A DNA stretch of 64,000 nt, taken from contig CM040442.1 in NCBI GenBank assembly GCA_022749755.1, positions 16,094,457 through 16,158,456 of the forward strand. Reading direction: 5' to 3'. Origin of the DNA: Azadirachta indica (taxonomy: Eukaryota > Streptophyta > Magnoliopsida > Sapindales > Meliaceae). A program made the position numbers and the translations under genes. Below the pieces are notes generated by a model. The model did no database searches. It was given only the letters and a program-made list of their open reading frames with translations, and was not told the DNA's origin. Shown piece by piece: positions 32,866-46,359 of the stretch (position 1 is its first letter; each line of letters starts with the position of its first letter).

Positions 32866-34420
32866 AGTACTGCCTGCAAATGCCTATTAACCGAGATTAA
32901 AAATAAAATATGAATATTCATGTGCTTTTCTTTTGAAGGCAATTTTTGCAATCTATATATTACAACGAAGAAGAAAAAAGACTGGCAGGCATTAGTAAAC
33001 TGTAATTAGTTCCAAGACCTTAAATTCTAATGGCATCAATAGTTATTATCTATAATCCAAGCCAATTATTTAGTATAAGAAATAGCCTATCAGAAAGAAA
33101 GCGCGTAAGTAATTAATGAGAAACTGATAGATAACTCCCAAAATATTGAAAACGACAAATCACCTTAGAGTTTTAAAAAAACAAATATCTTAGACTACCA
33201 AAAAAATAATCGAATATTCTCTTAACTTTTACTTTCATTAATTAATCTATTAAATTATTATTACTTTTATACTTAAATTTTTTATTAAAATAATTTTTTA
33301 TTTTAATTAATATAATTTTTAAATAAATATATTATGTATAAAAATAAAATGTTAAAAAAAGTTTAATTAATTTTTTAATAAGTAAATATCAAATTATTAT
33401 TAAAAAAATAAAAAGAAGAGAATTAGAAATATTTTAATATATAGATATAATGTAACTTGTAAGTCGTTATTTGAATTTTTTTAATAATAGTATTTTTTTA
33501 AACTTTTTATTGAAACAATGAATTATAAAAATTATATAATCCTTGATATGTTGTGAAAAATATTAAAATAAAACTAAATTGTTATAATTAAAAAATGTAT
33601 ATTATGAAAAATATTAAAATATGGATTAAATTGTTATAATAAAATAGAATATATATTATTTTGTTATTTTATAAAAGTTTAAAGATATAAATGATAATAA
33701 TTTTATAGGTCAACTAATAGAAACAAAAGTAAATAAAAATTGTTTATTTGTCCAAGCGTCAGGGGTATTTGTTTTTATTAAAATATTAAGAAATATCTAT
33801 TTATTAACTTAAACATTAGAGTGTATCTATCAATATCCTATATAATATTTATTAATACATAATAAATTTATTTATTTATGTTATATTTTATTTTTATATT
33901 TTATTTATATTTAATTATATATATGATATGAGTTATATTATAATTATAAATACTGTATTATAAGCATTTTGTAGAAATAATTATTAATTGATATATTTTA
34001 TTAATAAGTTAATATTTATTTATACTTTTATTTCTTTAGTTCTTAATATTAGTATATTAATAAATATATTTTAAAAAAAGTAATCATCATTATTATTATA
34101 TTTATTTTAATTAATAGTTTAATAATAATTTTTCTAAATTAATTACTATTTAATAGAATTAATCGTTACTTTCTAATAAATAAAGACACTAATAGGTATT
34201 TTCAAAATCACTACAAATTCAAAAGGCTAAATTTTAAAAGATGGTAATTCATAATCGTTTTTGGGTTCGATAGTTATTGATGAGTAATATTTGGCTAGTT
34301 TGATAAAACAATTAAAATAAGGATAATGTTGCAAATTATGGACAATTAGAGGCTATTTTAAAAAATTCTCTTCCTTTTAAAATATGATCGGCAGACTGTG
34401 ATCCCTATTTACGTGATAAG
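32866..34420. other. AT-rich intergenic DNA
   Basis: Nothing gene-like is seen. The stretch 33230-34140 is almost all A and T, without a regular period. Confidence 0.6.
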
Positions 34421-34423
34421 TCC

Positions 34424-34480
34424 ATTGGGCCGAATATAAAAGGGCTAAAGCCCAATAACAGCGAGCCCAATAAAACAAAC
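34424..34480 (+). promoter_or_regulatory. Site II-like promoter elements of the U2B'' gene
   Basis: Within 60 bp there are 'attgggccga', 'aaagcccaataa' and 'cgagcccaataaa', three TGGGC-type (GCCCA) motifs 160-215 bp before the start codon. Such motifs are common in plant promoters of ribosomal and RNA-processing genes, which fits the gene downstream. Confidence 0.6.
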
Positions 34481-34638
34481 GTAAATTAGGCTAGCAGCTA
34501 GGGCGGAGTCTCGGTCCGAAGCCGAGTTTTCTCCGTTGCAACTGAAGCTGAAGCTGCAGGTGATTGCTCTGCCTCGTTCTTTCAAAATTCTCTCTTCTGG
34601 GTTTGAAGCTAAAGAGAGAACTGTAACTTGTAGTGAAG

Positions 34639-37600
34639 ATGATTACTGGAGACATACCTCCTAATCAAACTATTTACATTAAAAATCTCAACGAAAAGGT
34701 TAAAAAAGAAGGTAATCTCTCTTTCGCTGCCTTCTGTAGTTATGGGGACTGTCTGCAAGAGAAAATGTAATCTTAAATCTCATGTTTGTCGCTGCTTTTG
34801 GTTGTTAATGACTCAACTCCAACCCAACTGTACTGAGGCACTTAGTTGTTAAAGCCTCAGCCGGGATTTTATGGTACTAGGTTTTTTGTTTTATCTTATT
34901 TACTGCTTTCTGATGCATTGTTTCTGCTTTTCTGTTTTCATTTGTTTTGACTGTTTTATGATGTCTTTAGAATTAATTGTTAGTGTTTGATGGATTGGAA
35001 ATTACACAAGAAATTGGGTTATTGTTAGAACTGAGCCATTATGAGATGAAATTGTTAGATATCAAGTATAAGCGGGAGAATGAATGGTAAACAATAGCTT
35101 CCGAAGCTTTTAAAGTAAAGTAGAAGCATAGCAGTTCGAAACATACCCTTAGTGTGAGTAGTTAAAGCGCTGGTATTCTTAAAAGCAATTAACCATTTTA
35201 TGTTTAGATGACTTGGTCAAGGTTTGTTTTTAGGCATTTACTTACTTCAATTGTGAAACAGCTATGTGCCGGTGGTTTTGTTGTTCCATTGCACTATTAA
35301 TGTGTTTGTAATTGTTGTGCTCTGGGCTTAATTTTAAAAGCATAGTAGTTTAAGTGTTCTGTAAACATCCTCTTTTACTTGGTAACTAATATTTGGTAAC
35401 TCCCATCCACTTATATCTGATAGATGGTAATTTGATTCTACAGGAATTTTGGATTAAAAGCTATGGCTCTTCAATCCCTAACATACCATATATTGGCTAC
35501 AAATAATTATGACAAACAGATTGCCCTCTAATCTCATTCTTGGTCGCTAATATTTACTAAGACCCATCCTCTTATATAGAAAATAATTTCATTCTGCATA
35601 AATTGAGGATTAAAAGCCATGTTGCCTCAATTCTTTGCATACCGTATGTTGGCTACAAATAATCTTGACAATCAGATTTTGTTCTATGGGCTCGTTCTTG
35701 ATACCCATTTTGTGCTTTTTTGTAAGCATGATTTATAGTTAGAAAAGCGAAGTAGTATGTTACTAATGCAGTCTTGCATTCTTTTTAAACTTAAGTTTTT
35801 TGGAATATGCAAATACTATTCTTACGATAATTTTCTTGATATAGTTGATTATATATTTGAATAGGCTATTGCCTAGTATTCAACTTACAGATGAGATTAG
35901 TGTAATATGCTGATGTTTTTTCCTTTGACAGAATTGAAGAGGTCCCTTTACTGTCTATTCTCTCAATATGGGAGGATTCTGGATGTTGTTGCCTTGAAAA
36001 CTCCCAAGCTTCGGGGCCAAGCGTGGGTTGTGTTCAGTGAAGTGACAGCTGCCAGTAATGCAGTGCGACAAATGCAGAATTTTCCATTTTATGATAAACC
36101 TATGGTAGGTTTTGTTAATCCAAATTGCTTTTCTGTATTAATTGCTGGGCTAATGTATGGTTTTTGGATGCGTGTTCTATTTTGTAAATTCCAAGTTTTT
36201 TTATTATTTATTAAGCTTGAGAAACAAAGCTGGCAATAATAGTGATTTTAATCTTTGTCAATTCTCTTCATTGTTGTTGGAGTCATTTTTGTGATTTAAT
36301 GTGAAGTTTTTACTTCATCCTGCTATAATTGTATTAGTTTGTTATTGTTTTTGACGCTGTCATCTTGCAAATTATTTTTCAGGATGAATTTTTTGATTGA
36401 CTTACATTTAGAAAAATTACAGTTGGAGCTTTCTTGATACTTGTGGAGTATACTATCTTTTTGCAAATAAAAATTGTGAATTAGCAGCCTATTAATCTGG
36501 AATTAATGTGTACTTTAGAACAATAGTTTACAGACACAGGGTTGCACAAGTGCTATCTTTGAATATATTGCTTGGAAATGATGCAACCTTCTGATTCTCC
36601 ATACCCTTGGCCTTGCTGACAATAATATTTCTTGAGCAACTCCCAACTGTCTGGGAAATTTAATCACTGTGATTCATAGTAATCACAGTTATTTGTAAAG
36701 GAACTTCATATGTTCCTGCAAGTTTTTCTTTTTGTTATTATTATTATTTTTTTTTTTTTCAGTGATTGTGATGTTAAAAAGACATGGGCTTGACTTAGTA
36801 GCACTCTTAAGAGTATTACCAGCATTGATCTTTCTGGGAGTGAGTCACCTGTAGCAACCCTGCTTAGATAGCAAGCTTAACTGAATTTTGCATCACGTGT
36901 CAATGATCTTTTGACTGGAGACTTTCCTGAGAAGTTTGCAAACTTGTGATTGTTGGAAACACTTTTATCTCTCTCACCCTAATGGTTTCTGAAAAATCAT
37001 GTCTTTCTTAGCAGTTCTTCCAAAAACCTTTCCAGTTCATTTCCTAAAGCATGTCTTATTTACATTGTGTTGCATTGATCTGTTTTACAGTACCTTAGTG
37101 AGAAAAATCCTTTCTGGACATAAGCACCAAACACTCCGTGATGCATCCACATACAAGGGCTCTATTTTATGAGTCATGAAAGTTTACTATTATGATATTT
37201 TTAGCTTATTAAGATGGTGTAATCATGCATCTGGAGTAGTTTTCTATGTTCTGTGAGCTTGTGATTATGTTTGCTCCATATAATAACCGCACAGCTTGGA
37301 AATTCTTGATCCTAACGGAGAATTTTTGTACTTTCTTTGTATGAAGAACCTAGTCTAAAATACTAATGAGAATGATGGGATTTGAAGGCGTAATGCCTAT
37401 ATTTTTAGAGGCACATTTGCATACCGGTTAATTTCATGTTTTATGTGTACTTTTAGATGCAAAGTGGGCAGAATTCATATTTGAACATTACCATTTACAT
37501 GATTAAATGTGGTGCAGCGAATACAATATGCAAAATCAAAGTCGGATTGTATTGCTAAAGCAGATGGAAGCTTTGTTCCAAGAGAAAAGAAGAAAAAAAA

Positions 37601-38948
37601 CAAGAAGAAAAAGGTATGTATGAGTAGATATGCCATATTTATCAAGTGCTAATTTTCGTTGGTGACATAAATTATTTCTGGCTCTGAGGTTTCAAGAGAA
37701 TTTGTTGTGTTGTGTCATTTAAATAGTTTATTGAGATGCTTAATAATATGTATGGTGGGTCTACTCTTTATGCAGTAGTTTAATGTTGGAACAAATTTGA
37801 CATTCAAAGAGGCTATGTGGTAGGCAATAGCACCTAATTGATTACTAACTATTCCATTTTTGTTTTATAAAATTTCGTTGACTAGGTGGTGCTGGAGCTT
37901 GCATAAATTATTTGCATTCTACCTACTATCTTGAACCAGGGAAAGAATATAGAATGGCTGTGTGGTAGTAGCTTCATATTATTCTGAACCAACCCATATG
38001 CTTAAGAAGATTCTAGCTAAAACCATACAAGTATTGGATATAGAATATTATTTCTATAATATGCAGTGAAAGAGATTCCCACACGACGAATATTATGACT
38101 GAAAGCAAATATACCTTAAACCTGTTAGAATTGGTGGGCCTAAAACTTTGATTAATTTTCTTAATTCTGACAAACACATCATCCGTGCGTCCTCTCTAAC
38201 GTGCGGTCACAGATGATAATATTTTTTGCCTCGCTTTATCTGCTAGCTTATTTTGTTCAATTTTCTTCATATGAACTTGTATCTGCAGCTGAACGAACGA
38301 AAGAGACGTGCTGAAGAGGCGCAGCAATCTGCTATGGCTAATGGTGCTGGTGTGGAAACTAACGGTGGCCCAGCTGTAAGTTCTCTCTTTCTCTCTCTGT
38401 TCTAGTCTCTGAGATGGTCTCAGGATTCTGTCACCATAATGTGGGTTGCCTTTGTGTTATTCCACCTCAGCATGAATATGTTTTCTGTAAAATATAGTTA
38501 TGTGATTTATACAACCTGGAGATGTCATGGATCGTGGGTAGAAAATTACATCGGAGATCCTGACTGCAATTTACTGTAGCAATGCCTTTGCTACATCTAT
38601 TTGTGAAAAAATGTATATGTGTTTTGGAATGCTTGACAGGTTTTGCTTACAGCAGATTTTATGTATTACTTGCAGGCCACTTTCCGAAATGCAACTACAC
38701 AAGAAACTGCTGCACCAAATAACATACTCTTTATACAGAATTTGCCCCATGAGACCACTGGCTCGATGCTTGAAATGCTGTTCCAGCAATATCCAGGATT
38801 TAAGGAAGTTCGAATGATTGAAGCAAAGCCAGGTATAGCCTTTGTAGAATTTGAAGACGATGTGCAGTCATCCATGGCCATGCAGGCCCTTCAAGGTTTC
38901 AAAATCACCCCTCAGAATCCTATGGCCGTCAGTTTTGCCAAGAAATGA
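34639..38948 (+). CDS. U2 small nuclear ribonucleoprotein B''
   Basis: This RNA-binding protein of the U2 snRNP acts with U2A' in branch-site recognition in the nucleus. Five exons join in frame: 34639-34711, 35932-36104, 37518-37613, 38289-38375 and 38676-38948. All introns are GT-AG. The product is 233 residues, the usual plant length. The first RRM spans roughly residues 8-90: [19 protein letters not shown] is followed by [20 protein letters not shown] and the RNP1-like RGQAWVVF. A lysine-rich linker follows (EKKKKNKKK then [12 protein letters not shown]). The second RRM opens [20 protein letters not shown], includes KPGIAFVEF, and ends SFAKK. The short N-terminus and 'IPPNQTIYI' favour U2B'' over U1A, which has a longer leader. 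No disabling change is seen. Confidence 0.95.
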
Positions 38949-39341
38949 TTATTCGTTTCTCAGTATTCTTGCTTTTTACAGAATCTCATCCTAGCTCTTT
39001 GGTGAAGAATATGTAATAGTCAAATGAGTTTTCTAGTATTGTAGTGATGTAGATCTTGGAGATACTAATTTACTGGTACAGATCCAGCTCTATACTTGTT
39101 TCATATCATACTGTTGAATCTGGTGATTTGAACATTGTTGAAACCCTTTTGTAAGTTTGGTGAAGTGATCTTCTGTACATTTATGCAGTCAAACATTGAA
39201 CTTTCTTGGAACCATTTGAGTGGTTTATGTGGTGCGAGTTCTGTGTTTTCTGAACGTGATATTATAGGAATCTTTGGCCGAATCCATCTCTTCAATTTGA
39301 TGTTGTTTAGAGTGAAGAATGTGTTTCGTAATATTTTTTAA

Positions 39342-41485
39342 AAGTTGGATTCTAAAAGTGACAATTGTAAATCAAACAACAAGATCATTGTTTAAGTTCT
39401 CTCAATAAACTTTATTATTACTCCTAGTCAATTAGTTACACTTTTCATAAAGGTAGAATATATTATGAATTTCATTTTCTATATAGTACATGAGAGTGGT
39501 GGTTATGCTACGGGGAAAAGTGTCTCGAATTAAAAAAATTTACTATTCATATGCTAAGCCAAATTTTAATGGCGATTTAAGAAGTAGGGGTGATAATTGA
39601 GAACACAACATAATTATTTGATACAAATTTAATGTTATTAAATAAATTTATATTTAAAAATTTAATACAAATAATGATGTTATCATATTCATAACGAATG
39701 GTTAGTTATCGTATCATATTTGTATTTGATCTTCTTAACTAATTTATTCATTTAAAATACGATTAATTAAATAAATAATCATGTTTATATAAACGGGTTG
39801 TATTTGAATTTAAAAAAATCAATACAAATAATAAACGAATATTTGTGTAGTACGAATGATAAATGAATTATATTCGTGTTGACTCAAATACGATTCATTT
39901 ATTGGAATTTTTACTCTATCAAAAAGTTGCTCACAAAGGAAAGAATTGTATTGAACAACAACTATTAAAAAATTTAACTTTTGATTGTTACAGTAAATAA
40001 ATTCTAACTACACACCTATATATCTAACTTATAAATAGAAGCATGTTTATGCTCAATGCGGATTTATATTTATCTAAATGTGTCAATTAAATCTTTATTT
40101 ATAAGGCGTTTCTTGTGGATACAAAATGGTAAAGTTGAAGAGTGCGATTCAATTCCTAATACTTTATGATAAAAAGATCATTTTGCACTTTTAAAGGTTT
40201 TTTTTTTTTTTTTACTGAAATTTGAATAATTTTTTATTAGAGAATGAAAAATTATAATTTATTAAATATCAATATTATATGGCTAAAATAAAAATTAATG
40301 AAATACATTATAATTTTGTATATAATCATAATAAGTACTTATGATATTTTTGTATTTCATACTGAGAATGTTGGCTCGAAGTATGTAGATATAAGTGAGA
40401 GTATAATATACACATATATACATTCATACATATATATGTATATATATATATTTAAATTTTAAAATATAATATAAGTTTTTAAATTTTGTACTAGTGTTTC
40501 AAATTTTATGTAAAATGTTTCAAAATTTATGTTAAAAAAAAAATGGATATAGCAATGCACACAATACATATATCGTAGTCAAGTCCTAAAACAACTTACA
40601 CATTAAATTTCTAAATTATAAGATATTCTTATTGTCATCATATTTTAACCTATATAATGGAAACAATTCATTATATATTTGTTTTTTTTTTAATTTATAA
40701 TATAAAATATGTTTGAATAATTTTAAAAGATAAATATTATTAATTATATACTTGACAAATTTTTAGGGTTGTATCTATTTTTTTTTTCTTTAAAAGGTTC
40801 AAACTTTCGTGGTTAGGAAATAAGGGAGGGATGCTAACCACCTCAGTTGCGCCCTTGGGAGCGGGTCATGTTCAATTGGCTACTTTAACTTTGCATATAT
40901 CTCATTATGATAATTATTAAAATGCTACACTGTAACATAGAAAGATGCACTAATTTTCTTATGACTTATTATCACATGCTTCCCCTAAGTTTGATATCAT
41001 GTCACATAGAAAGTATTTTTTAAAAATGGTCCTAAAGTTTGAGATAATCCTTCTTACCCCCGATTATATAGCACCGAGGCTATAGTTCTAGTTAAGGTGG
41101 ATATGCTAACAAGTCAAACACTCCATTTTGATGAAGAACACGATGTGCCAAGTATTTCTTCCATTGAAACATTATTTAGAACCACGCCTTACTGAAATAA
41201 AGAAGGATTATCCTAAAACGAAGAGGGATTATTTTAGAGTAAGGGGGGATTAATTTTGTATTAGAGGAGGTTTACACCAAACTCAATCCCAAAACCTATC
41301 CTCGGGTGGAAGTAAGGGAGGGCAAATTGAGGAAGTATTCATCAAATATATTTTTTGTCATCTATCTTAGATTAAAATGGTTGAAACTGCTTAATTGCAC
41401 CCTGAAGTATCCTTAAGAGGTATTGAGTTATTTGCATCCCCAAGATGGTGAAAACAAGACTAGTCGGGAGGAAAGGAGTATGGCA
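39342..41485. other. Intergenic DNA after U2B''
   Basis: No gene is seen. The 3' UTR of U2B'' probably ends within about 400 bp of its stop codon. A TA-dinucleotide-rich tract lies at 40404-40455. The patch at about 41040-41400 is GC-richer and looks like transposon debris without clear ends. Confidence 0.5.
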
Positions 41486-41932
41486 TAGGGTGGACAGAAA
41501 AATCGATTAGACTCGGACCAGAATTTATGGGTTCGATTAAGTATTTTATGCAATTCAGTTCAATTTTGGTTCTTGAAATAAAAAACCTGAAATTTTCAGT
41601 TCGATTTCAGTTTTAGTTCAAAAAATTTGGACTAAACCGAAAATATTATTTTTTAATATTTGTCATCTAAACGACGTTTTTTTAACTATATTTTTGTAAA
41701 ACGACACTGTTTAATAAAACAAAAAACTTTAAAAAATAATAAATTTATTCAAAAATTAAACCAACCAGAAAATCGAACTGATCGGTCTAGTTTTAATTCG
41801 ATTCTAACATGTAATCGGTCCGGTCTGATTTGAGTTCTCTTTTCAATTCGATCCAGTTCAGTTTAAAAAATTTGAGACCCGAAGTTTTTGGTCTTGTATG
41901 ATTTTTTAAAAATTCGGACAGAACTGGCCCTA
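41486..41932. mobile_element. Small hAT-like non-autonomous element (MITE), 447 bp
   Basis: The element begins TAGGGTGGACAG and ends ACTGGCCCTA, giving short inverted ends TAGGG and CCCTA. It is flanked by GTATGGCA (41478-41485) and ATATGGCA (41933-41940), a 7 of 8 match to an 8-bp duplication as made by hAT elements. The interior carries many 'ttcgat', 'ttcagtt' and 'tcggt' words on both strands, as in a common class of plant hAT MITEs. No open frame. Confidence 0.75.
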
Positions 41933-41999
41933 ATATGGCATATGTAGAGTGAGAAGTATAGATTCTTTTTAATATCTTCGGCCTTTTCTCAGTTACTAA

Positions 42000-43150
42000 A
42001 AACTGTTAAACCTCTATTGTAGGTAGAATACAAGCTGAACAAGTAGTAGTATGTAAACCTATGAGATAACAACCGACACCCTATGGGATGATCCACCCTG
42101 TGAAGTGTCTTATTAGGAATTAAACAGGGGGCCTCACTCAGGCCTAGTAAAGATAATGCACACTGAGATCGAGTTTGGCTCCTACCTAACTATTGTACAG
42201 GCATTCAGTAAAAAGGGTGCCATACTATGAAGCAAAGGAACATGGCAAGTGATCCCAAAGTTGAACCAATCCCATAAATTTAGGGATATTGCTCATAGTA
42301 ATTGTGTATTTGAATAGAAAAGCTCTAAGTCAAACAGTATCAAGAAGGGACCACTTAGCCAGGTACAACTAGAGAAGCAACAGAAAACACCTAACCTTGA
42401 CAAGAACTAGACGGCTGGCAGGTGGGACTGCATAATATAAGAAGCGAGGTTGCAACACGTGACCAGTGAAGGATAAGGTAATCTTAGCGATAAATAAAGG
42501 AATGACATGTGACAAGAGGGCCTGGATAAGGCAAAGCCAACCACTCTTTATTCACCATGTCATGAGGTTTGGACCTACTCACGAAGGAAAACAGAAGTCC
42601 ACGTAAAAAGGAACAAAAAAGAAAGTTAGAGCAACCATGTCTTAACTAATTATAGCCACGCAAGGCCCTTCATATAAAAGCTTACTTTTCTTTAGATTTA
42701 AGAAATCAAGGTCTATCTTTTCACAAACACCAACATTCTCTCTTTTTAGCTCTTGCCTTGAACATACATTCTCTATTATTGTTTTATGGTTGTTTTTCAT
42801 TTCACCCTCCACACGATCGCGACACTCGCCAACCTTCTCCTTAGATTGCTTGTTTGGGCTTTGTTGTATTGATTCACATTTGAGCTTTCCCACTTGATCT
42901 TTTCCTCGTATCATAGGAGGAGGCAACCCTAAGAGCTCTACTAGTGTGCTAATTTAAGCATCGGAGTGGGGTTCGTCGAGACTTTGTTCTAAGCGCGTAT
43001 TCTATTGCAGAACATCTTTGATCGAGGAGGGAAAAAGTTGGTTCGGATCTGGGAGGAATCACTGTTTCACCCCTGTTGACGCTTGAATACACTTGCAACA
43101 TCATCAATGAAGACCTTTTGGGGGACATCCTTGGGACAGGCTCTTGCTAG
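42000..43150. other. LTR-like debris of a Ty3/gypsy element
   Basis: The end near 42945-43100 ('aagcatcggagtgggg', 'ttcgtcg', 'cacccctgttgac') resembles the U5 end of Tat-like Ty3/gypsy LTRs, in which a 'taagcatcggag' word is typical. No internal coding region or partner LTR is seen, so a solo or truncated LTR is most likely. The minus-strand open frame at 42642-42926 is not recognised and is probably chance. Confidence 0.5.
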
Positions 43151-43479
43151 GTTAAAGATGCATACCAAGCACTGACCAACTACTGACCACCTTCCATGTT
43201 GTTAACTGATCCTACGTCAAACCTTACTGCAAGCAGGAAAATATCTGGCATCAAACAAGTGACGATCCGATTCATACTCATTTTCGATCTCTCAAGAGTG
43301 AATCATGATACTATCAAGACTCACTATCGATCTGATCTAGAGTTAGTCTCTCTCTATGTGGGTTTATTTGGTTATAAGGGTAAAATCGCTCAAAACAAAA
43401 ATTTTCAGATAATTTTGAAAACAAAATTTACTGTTGAATATTTTTGAAATTTGACCTCTAATTTTGAATATTTTGAGTA

Positions 43480-46355
43480 ATTTCCCAAATATTAAAGAGG
43501 AGCTTAATTAATCTGAATATCAGTTATAGCATTTTTGGCTTGTCACGAATGATTTAGAGCAGTATATAGAATAAAACATATGTAATAATTTGGCAAAACA
43601 ATTCATTATAAATTAACATTAATTTGGACCAAAAGTCTACCTGAATTAACACAAATTTTACTTTATTTAAATATAACAAAAAGGAAACAATTATTATTAT
43701 CAGTTATTAACCATAGATTGTTAATAACAGTATACATACATATATAAATAACAAATTTTACCAAACCACTGTCTTTGTGTAGCAATAGAGGAAAGCATAA
43801 TAAATTAAGCAGCAAGACCAAAAATAAGAATAATTTATAATAGGCGGACTTTTCTTTGTGACTAATTTGATTATGTTTTTATTTTATTAATAATTTAAGA
43901 TTTTATTTCATGTTTTAATTTGCTTGGAGAATATGTTTACTTATTATAAATAAGAATGTCATTGTACGAGTTATTTTGCTAATGTGTATTAAAAAAGTAG
44001 ACCAAAGTAAAAAATTAAGGACAAATATGTGGTTTTAAATAATAAAATTTTGTATATAATATAAATATTTTTAATTGGATGAATATGTAAATAATATAAT
44101 TGATGATACTTTATTCAACTTAATTACTTATATTTTTTTTAAGAGTAAATCGAAATGAAGAGATCAAACTGAACTAAAAAACCAATCTTATTGGCTAGTA
44201 TGATATTTAGTAATGGAAAAAAGAACTGTTGGACTGCTAAAATATGGTATAAGAAAATTATTAATTGAACTCTCAATTCGTTAAATATGTTATGTTCAGA
44301 ATAAGTATTAATCTCTTTTCATCACTCATTTCTCGAAATTATTAACCATACCATTATTTAGATCGAGAAATTTAGAGTACATCGATACTGGCAACAATCT
44401 ATGTTGTAGATTTTAATAAACATAAGTGTATGTTATCGTTACAAGTAATATATGATAAGTTATGTATCGTTCTCACGAAAATTGATTAATTTGTTAATTA
44501 CCGAAGATAATTAATCCTAAATTTATTTAATATTTGATTAATTAAGAAATTACAAAAAATTAAATTAAACTAACAAAGTAAAATTGTGAATTTCAATTGA
44601 TTAAAACACAAGGGCAGTAGATTTCACCATAGCTATTCAAATTTAATTTCTTCAGTTGTGTTGTTTCAAATTATTACTAATACTGATAGAAAATTATCCT
44701 AATTTATTCGATAATTTTTTTAAGATTTACTAAAAATATTTACACATATTAATCCACTATATCTCTATGTGAATTAAATTACATGAAAGTTCATAAAAAA
44801 CAGTGATAATTATTCTAAATTTTGCATAAATCATGATAGTATATTTTTATTTAACATGTAATTCTTGACATTCATTATCAGATCAAAACACATAAATCAC
44901 TTCTCTAATCAATATGGTTCACAAATCAATCAAATATTAGCCAAATATTCAAAAGCATTAAGCAAAATAATGAATGCTCAGCATTAACTAACAAACCATA
45001 AACAACGTAATTTTTTAGAAAATAAATCTTTTAAGTTAGGCTATATCTTTGTCCTAATTCAAAGAATTTAGTTTCTCATTGAAAAATGAAGAATTACACA
45101 AAAATTAAACATTTTAAACATAAAAATACATAAAAGAAGATTTGAAAGGAAATGATTCTAACTCTCTTCTTCACTTTTTTGAAAAATAAGTAATTTTCAT
45201 CCTCCTTTGTGCACCAAGTCGAGAGAAAAAATTAAAATACTTCCTCTTCTAGCTGTTACTTCCTTGTTAGAATCTCAAACTCTAAAACAATTGATTATAT
45301 TTATACTCTTTTCAAATCACGAGTTGAGTTAGGCTTTGGGCTTCATTTGGACTTTGGACTTTATTTGAAGTTTTGTAAAAGAATGCAGTTAGGTCCATTT
45401 AACTTGGCCAAAATCTCTTCTTCAATTTTAATTGGCTGAAAAATAAAATTCTTCTTCAATTTCTACAAATAAAAGCACAACAAATAAAAATAAAAGTAAA
45501 TAAGTAAAAATGACTATATAATATTAAGAATCCTTCTTAATATTTATGTAGAAAAAGTACAAATATATATATATATATACATAATTGATATATGAATCTA
45601 TTTTAAGTATTTTGTTGACATAAAATGAAAGTTAAATAATTTTTAAATTATTATGATTAAAATGTACATATTGGTAATACTTTAAGAACATATCAACCAT
45701 TTTATTGCATGATGTATGGTTTTTATGTTGTGATGAGTTTGATAATCCCAATATCAGAATACCTCCTCATTATTTATTTTTATAAATTATCATAAAAACT
45801 ATGCCAATTTTCATACATAGAATATATTATTGATACGTATAAATATTACTTAAGAAAAATAAAGGGAGTGTAGATAAGATTGATGTTATATTTTTATTTT
45901 ATATCTATTAAGAGTTGGAGCATGCTAACTTATATATCTAACATCTATTTCGTGCTTTGTCGATGTGAGATTGTTGATATAAGATTTGTCTAGAGTACCA
46001 CATGTTAAACTTTAATCTTTTTTAAAATATTAAAAAAAATTGTATCTTATAATTTTCCAAATGACTTCCCATTTTCTAATCATAAAGATTAAGAAAAAAA
46101 AGAAAAAGCAGGAATCATAAAACTCCAATAGCTATCCTAAACCACCAAGAAATTATGCCGTCGAGTCCACACAGTTTTGACCAAAGTTAAGAGTAAAGCA
46201 AGGCTTCGGAGATAACAGTGTTTTATTTCCGATATGCAATTGCCACTTCACTGTCGGCTAGTAGATTTCATTGCTAATTGCCCTCAGTACCCTTCTCGAT
46301 CTCTTCTATCTCTACGATCCTTCTGCAGATATCTTTGTTCCTGAAAAACAAACAA
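43480..46355. other. Intergenic DNA upstream of the NBS-LRR pseudogene
   Basis: No gene is seen. The stretch 44380-45500 has the look of an old transposon body: 'gatactggcaacaatctatg', then a run of moderately AT-rich unique DNA. It has no recognisable protein or ends. A (TA)n tract lies at about 45564-45581. The last 200 bp probably hold the former promoter and 5' UTR of the resistance gene. Confidence 0.4.
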
Positions 46356-46359
46356 AAAA

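Noticed and set aside
38571..38881. Minus-strand and shifted open frames over the last U2B'' exon
   Set aside because: They are shadows of the well-supported second RRM exon.
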